A DNA stretch of 64,000 nt from Nonomuraea angiospora (GTDB lineage: Bacteria; Actinomycetota; Actinomycetes; Streptosporangiales; Streptosporangiaceae), in assembly GCF_014873145.1 (NCBI RefSeq), contig NZ_JADBEK010000001.1, positions 6,634,001 to 6,698,000 of the forward strand. Reading direction: 5' to 3'. This document shows, in pieces, positions 62,518-64,000 of this stretch. The notes beneath the pieces are model-generated. The model was not told the DNA's origin. It did not search any database and saw only the letters and a list, made by a program, of their open reading frames with translations. The translations under genes were made by a program, and so were the position numbers. Position 1 is the stretch's first letter, and every line of letters begins with the position of its first letter.

Positions 62518-63227
62518 GCGTCGACCTGCTGCTGTCGGCCGGGCGCGGCCCGCAGGAATGTGCCTGGGCGCTGGCGCAACTGCTGCACCGCCTGGAGGCC
62601 GACGCCGCCCGGCAGAAGCTGGAGACCCGGCGAACCCAGACTGTTCCCGGTGACCGGCCCGGCACCTATCGATCGGTCCTCGTCCGCATCGCAGGCGACG
62701 GCGCCGAGGCATTCGCCGCCTCGTGGACCGGAACCCTCTGCTGGCAGGCCCCCAGCCCTTACCGGGCCGGCACCGGCCGGAAGAACTGGTACGTCATCGC
62801 GGAGCCGTGCCAGGTCGACGCCCCGCGCACGACCTTCGCGGAAGCGGACGTCGACGTCGTCGCCTGCCGCACCGGCGGCCCCGGCGGTCAACATCGCAAC
62901 AAGGCCAGCACGGCCGTACGGGCGACCCACCGGCCGACGGGGATCGTCGTCGTGGTCGACACCGAGCGGCAGTTCAGCCTCAACCGCCGCATCGCCATGC
63001 GGCTGCTGCGACAGCGCATCGAGCACGGCGACGAGGCGGCGGGGCGCGCTGTCACCGCTGCCCGCTGGCGCGTCCATGATGAGCTCGTACGCGGCAACCC
63101 CACTCGCATCGAACGCCCGGAAACGTCTGAGCAGAACCTGGCTCCACAGGCGCAGCAGCGCCGGCGACGGCGGCAATCCACCCCGACCGCGCCCACCGCG
63201 AAAAGGGGATCGCGTCCAGCGATGTGA
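62514..63227 (+). CDS. prfH: Peptide chain release factor homologue PrfH
   Basis: 237 residues. RTGGPGGQHRNKASTAVRAT carries the GGQ motif that triggers peptidyl-tRNA hydrolysis. A stop-codon reading domain like that of RF1/RF2 is reduced or absent. RtcB-PrfH pairs are understood to release stalled peptides from ribosomes with cleaved decoding-centre RNA so that RtcB can reseal it. The GTG start overlaps the rtcB stop by 4 bp, and the C-terminal 40 residues are Arg/Pro-rich. Confidence 0.92.
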   Translation: MSVDLLLSAGRGPQECAWALAQLLHRLEADAARQKLETRRTQTVPGDRPGTYRSVLVRIAGDGAEAFAASWTGTLCWQAPSPYRAGTGRKNWYVIAEPCQVDAPRTTFAEADVDVVACRTGGPGGQHRNKASTAVRATHRPTGIVVVVDTERQFSLNRRIAMRLLRQRIEHGDEAAGRAVTAARWRVHDELVRGNPTRIERPETSEQNLAPQAQQRRRRRQSTPTAPTAKRGSRPAM

Positions 63228-63331
63228 GGTCGTCAGGGCGACGCGTGCATGGAGATCCGCACGCCCATCCGGTACACCGGTTCATGGATCACCTCGTCAC
63301 CTCATAGCCGAAGGGCGACGGGGTGCCGTCG

Positions 63332-63550
63332 TCACTTGTTCCAGGCCACCAGGAACTCCGCCAACGAGATGCGCCCGTCCACGTCCCCGTCGTGCTCGTC
63401 CGAGACCTTGAAGATCGAGTCGAGCTCGGCGGAGGTGACCTCCTCGCCGCGCGCGTTCAGGGCGAGCGCGAACTCCTCGCGCGTGATGTATCCGTCCCCG
63501 TCGCGGTCGAACTCCTGGAACGTGGCGGTCGGGTCGTCGAGATCCGGCAT
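63332..63550 (-). CDS. Small EF-hand calcium-binding protein
   Basis: 72 residues with two EF-hand loops: DRDGDGYITREE and DGDVDGRISLAE. The whole protein is one EF-hand pair, as in actinomycete calerythrin-like proteins that buffer or sense Ca2+ in the cytosol. GAGAGGTCACCC precedes ATG 63550. It converges with prfH. Confidence 0.9.
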   Translation of the reverse strand: MPDLDDPTATFQEFDRDGDGYITREEFALALNARGEEVTSAELDSIFKVSDEHDGDVDGRISLAEFLVAWNK

Positions 63551-63727
63551 GGGTGACCTCTCATCGTGCGATTCATGCGATGTACCGGCAAAGCAACATC
63601 GAAGCATGAGCTTGTGTCGGCACGCGAGGAAACCGGCGCAGATCGGCCGTGATAGGTGGGTGGGCTGCCGGGGCGGATCACGGCGTTCCGGGACGCTGGG
63701 CTCCGGCCGTGGCTGCCTGGGGTGGCG

Positions 63728-64000
63728 TCAGCTGCGGGCCGGGGTGCGGAAGACCTGGCGGCTGTGCCAGCTGATGTGATCGGGCTCCACCGCGTCCAGG
63801 CCGGGCTGGGGGCTTCGGGCGGGGCGGCCGGCGAGGGAGAGGACCATGTCGCGGGAGGCCTGTGACCGGCCCACGAACCTGGCGGAGACGGCGATGGTCC
63901 CATCGACGGTCAGGCCGAGGACGCCCTTGTCGAACAGTTTGTGGTGGATGGCGCACAGGCACAGCCCGTTGGTCAGGTCGTCGGGTCCGGCGAAGGCCCA
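63728..64000 (-). CDS. HNH endonuclease, C-terminal part, cut by window edge
   Basis: About 90 C-terminal residues: DDLTNGLCLCAIHHKLFDKG includes the final HNH half (N, HH), then LGLTVDGTIAVSARFVGRSQ and SWHSRQVFRTPAR-stop. The pattern matches the HNH domain of McrA-like endonucleases, some of which cut phosphorothioated or methylated DNA. The specificity domain lies beyond the edge. Confidence 0.8.
   Translation of the reverse strand, partial: WAFAGPDDLTNGLCLCAIHHKLFDKGVLGLTVDGTIAVSARFVGRSQASRDMVLSLAGRPARSPQPGLDAVEPDHISWHSRQVFRTPARS

Noticed and set aside
1..64000. CRISPR array
   Set aside because: No regular 25-40 bp repeat with unique spacers was seen anywhere.

Overview
The window is high-GC DNA with GTG/TTG starts, strong AGGAGG-type ribosome sites and many 4-bp ATGA/GTGA gene overlaps. 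This is typical of a large-genome actinomycete. The conserved block at 36.4-47.7 kb (tRNA-Ala, glpR, moaB, moaC, glp, galU, 5-FCL, antiporter, fmdB, mtnP, SAF protein, mscL) and the F420-type enzyme suggest Streptosporangiales or Streptomyces relatives (Nonomuraea-like). The genus is an inference.

Region A (1-18.5 kb) is ordinary chromosomal metabolism and regulation: an ABC-F protein cut by the left edge, an SDR with TetR-type operators, a mycosin-like protease paired with a proline-rich membrane protein, an F420-type LLM oxidoreductase, an aldo/keto reductase divergent from an XRE regulator, a LysR/MFS divergent pair, a PP2C-like protein, a LysE exporter overlapping a metallophosphoesterase, an ABATE/CGNR regulator, and an alpha-L-fucosidase/sugar-ABC operon controlled by a divergent GntR regulator. 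One scar lies at about 4.77 kb, where a hydrolase fragment and an ArsR fragment are joined head to head.

Region B (18.55-36.3 kb) is a scrambled accessory tract. It holds intact cargo (TetR plus alpha/beta hydrolase, XRE-cupin plus MBL hydrolase, polysaccharide deacetylase, a DUF6199-like protein, a secreted protein, a VOC protein, a beta-lactamase-family protein, a DUF6461-like protein, amidohydrolase plus TetR) among many broken genes (SARP, group II intron RT, transposases, an interrupted MDR dehydrogenase, TetR, AraC, FtsX). It is bounded by complementary fragments of a tyrosine recombinase, the right one next to tRNA-Ala(CGC). A bipartite repeat with a fixed 22-bp period, resembling an IS end, occurs four times in it, including on both sides of the beta-lactamase-family gene.

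Region C (36.4-47.7 kb) is conserved core: molybdenum-cofactor genes with the Glp/GlpR pair, galU, 5-formyl-THF cyclo-ligase, a K+/H+ antiporter, MTA phosphorylase, MscL and a coiled-coil D,D-carboxypeptidase. It ends at tRNA-Arg(CCT).

Region D (47.7-59.3 kb) is a second accessory tract starting at tRNA-Arg. It has less extreme GC, IS256, IS21 and ISL3 remnants, an excisionase-like HTH gene, and probable defence genes: two HEPN proteins (one ApeA-like), a TPR/SEC-C remnant, a Nudix protein and a DUF262-HNH protein of the GmrSD/SspE class. This is the best place for an undescribed system.

Region E (59.3-64 kb) holds an isochorismatase-like protein lacking the usual cysteine, an ankyrin protein whose C-terminus resembles the DUF6461-like protein of region B, an overlapping rtcB-prfH RNA repair/ribosome rescue operon, an EF-hand protein and an HNH endonuclease cut by the right edge.
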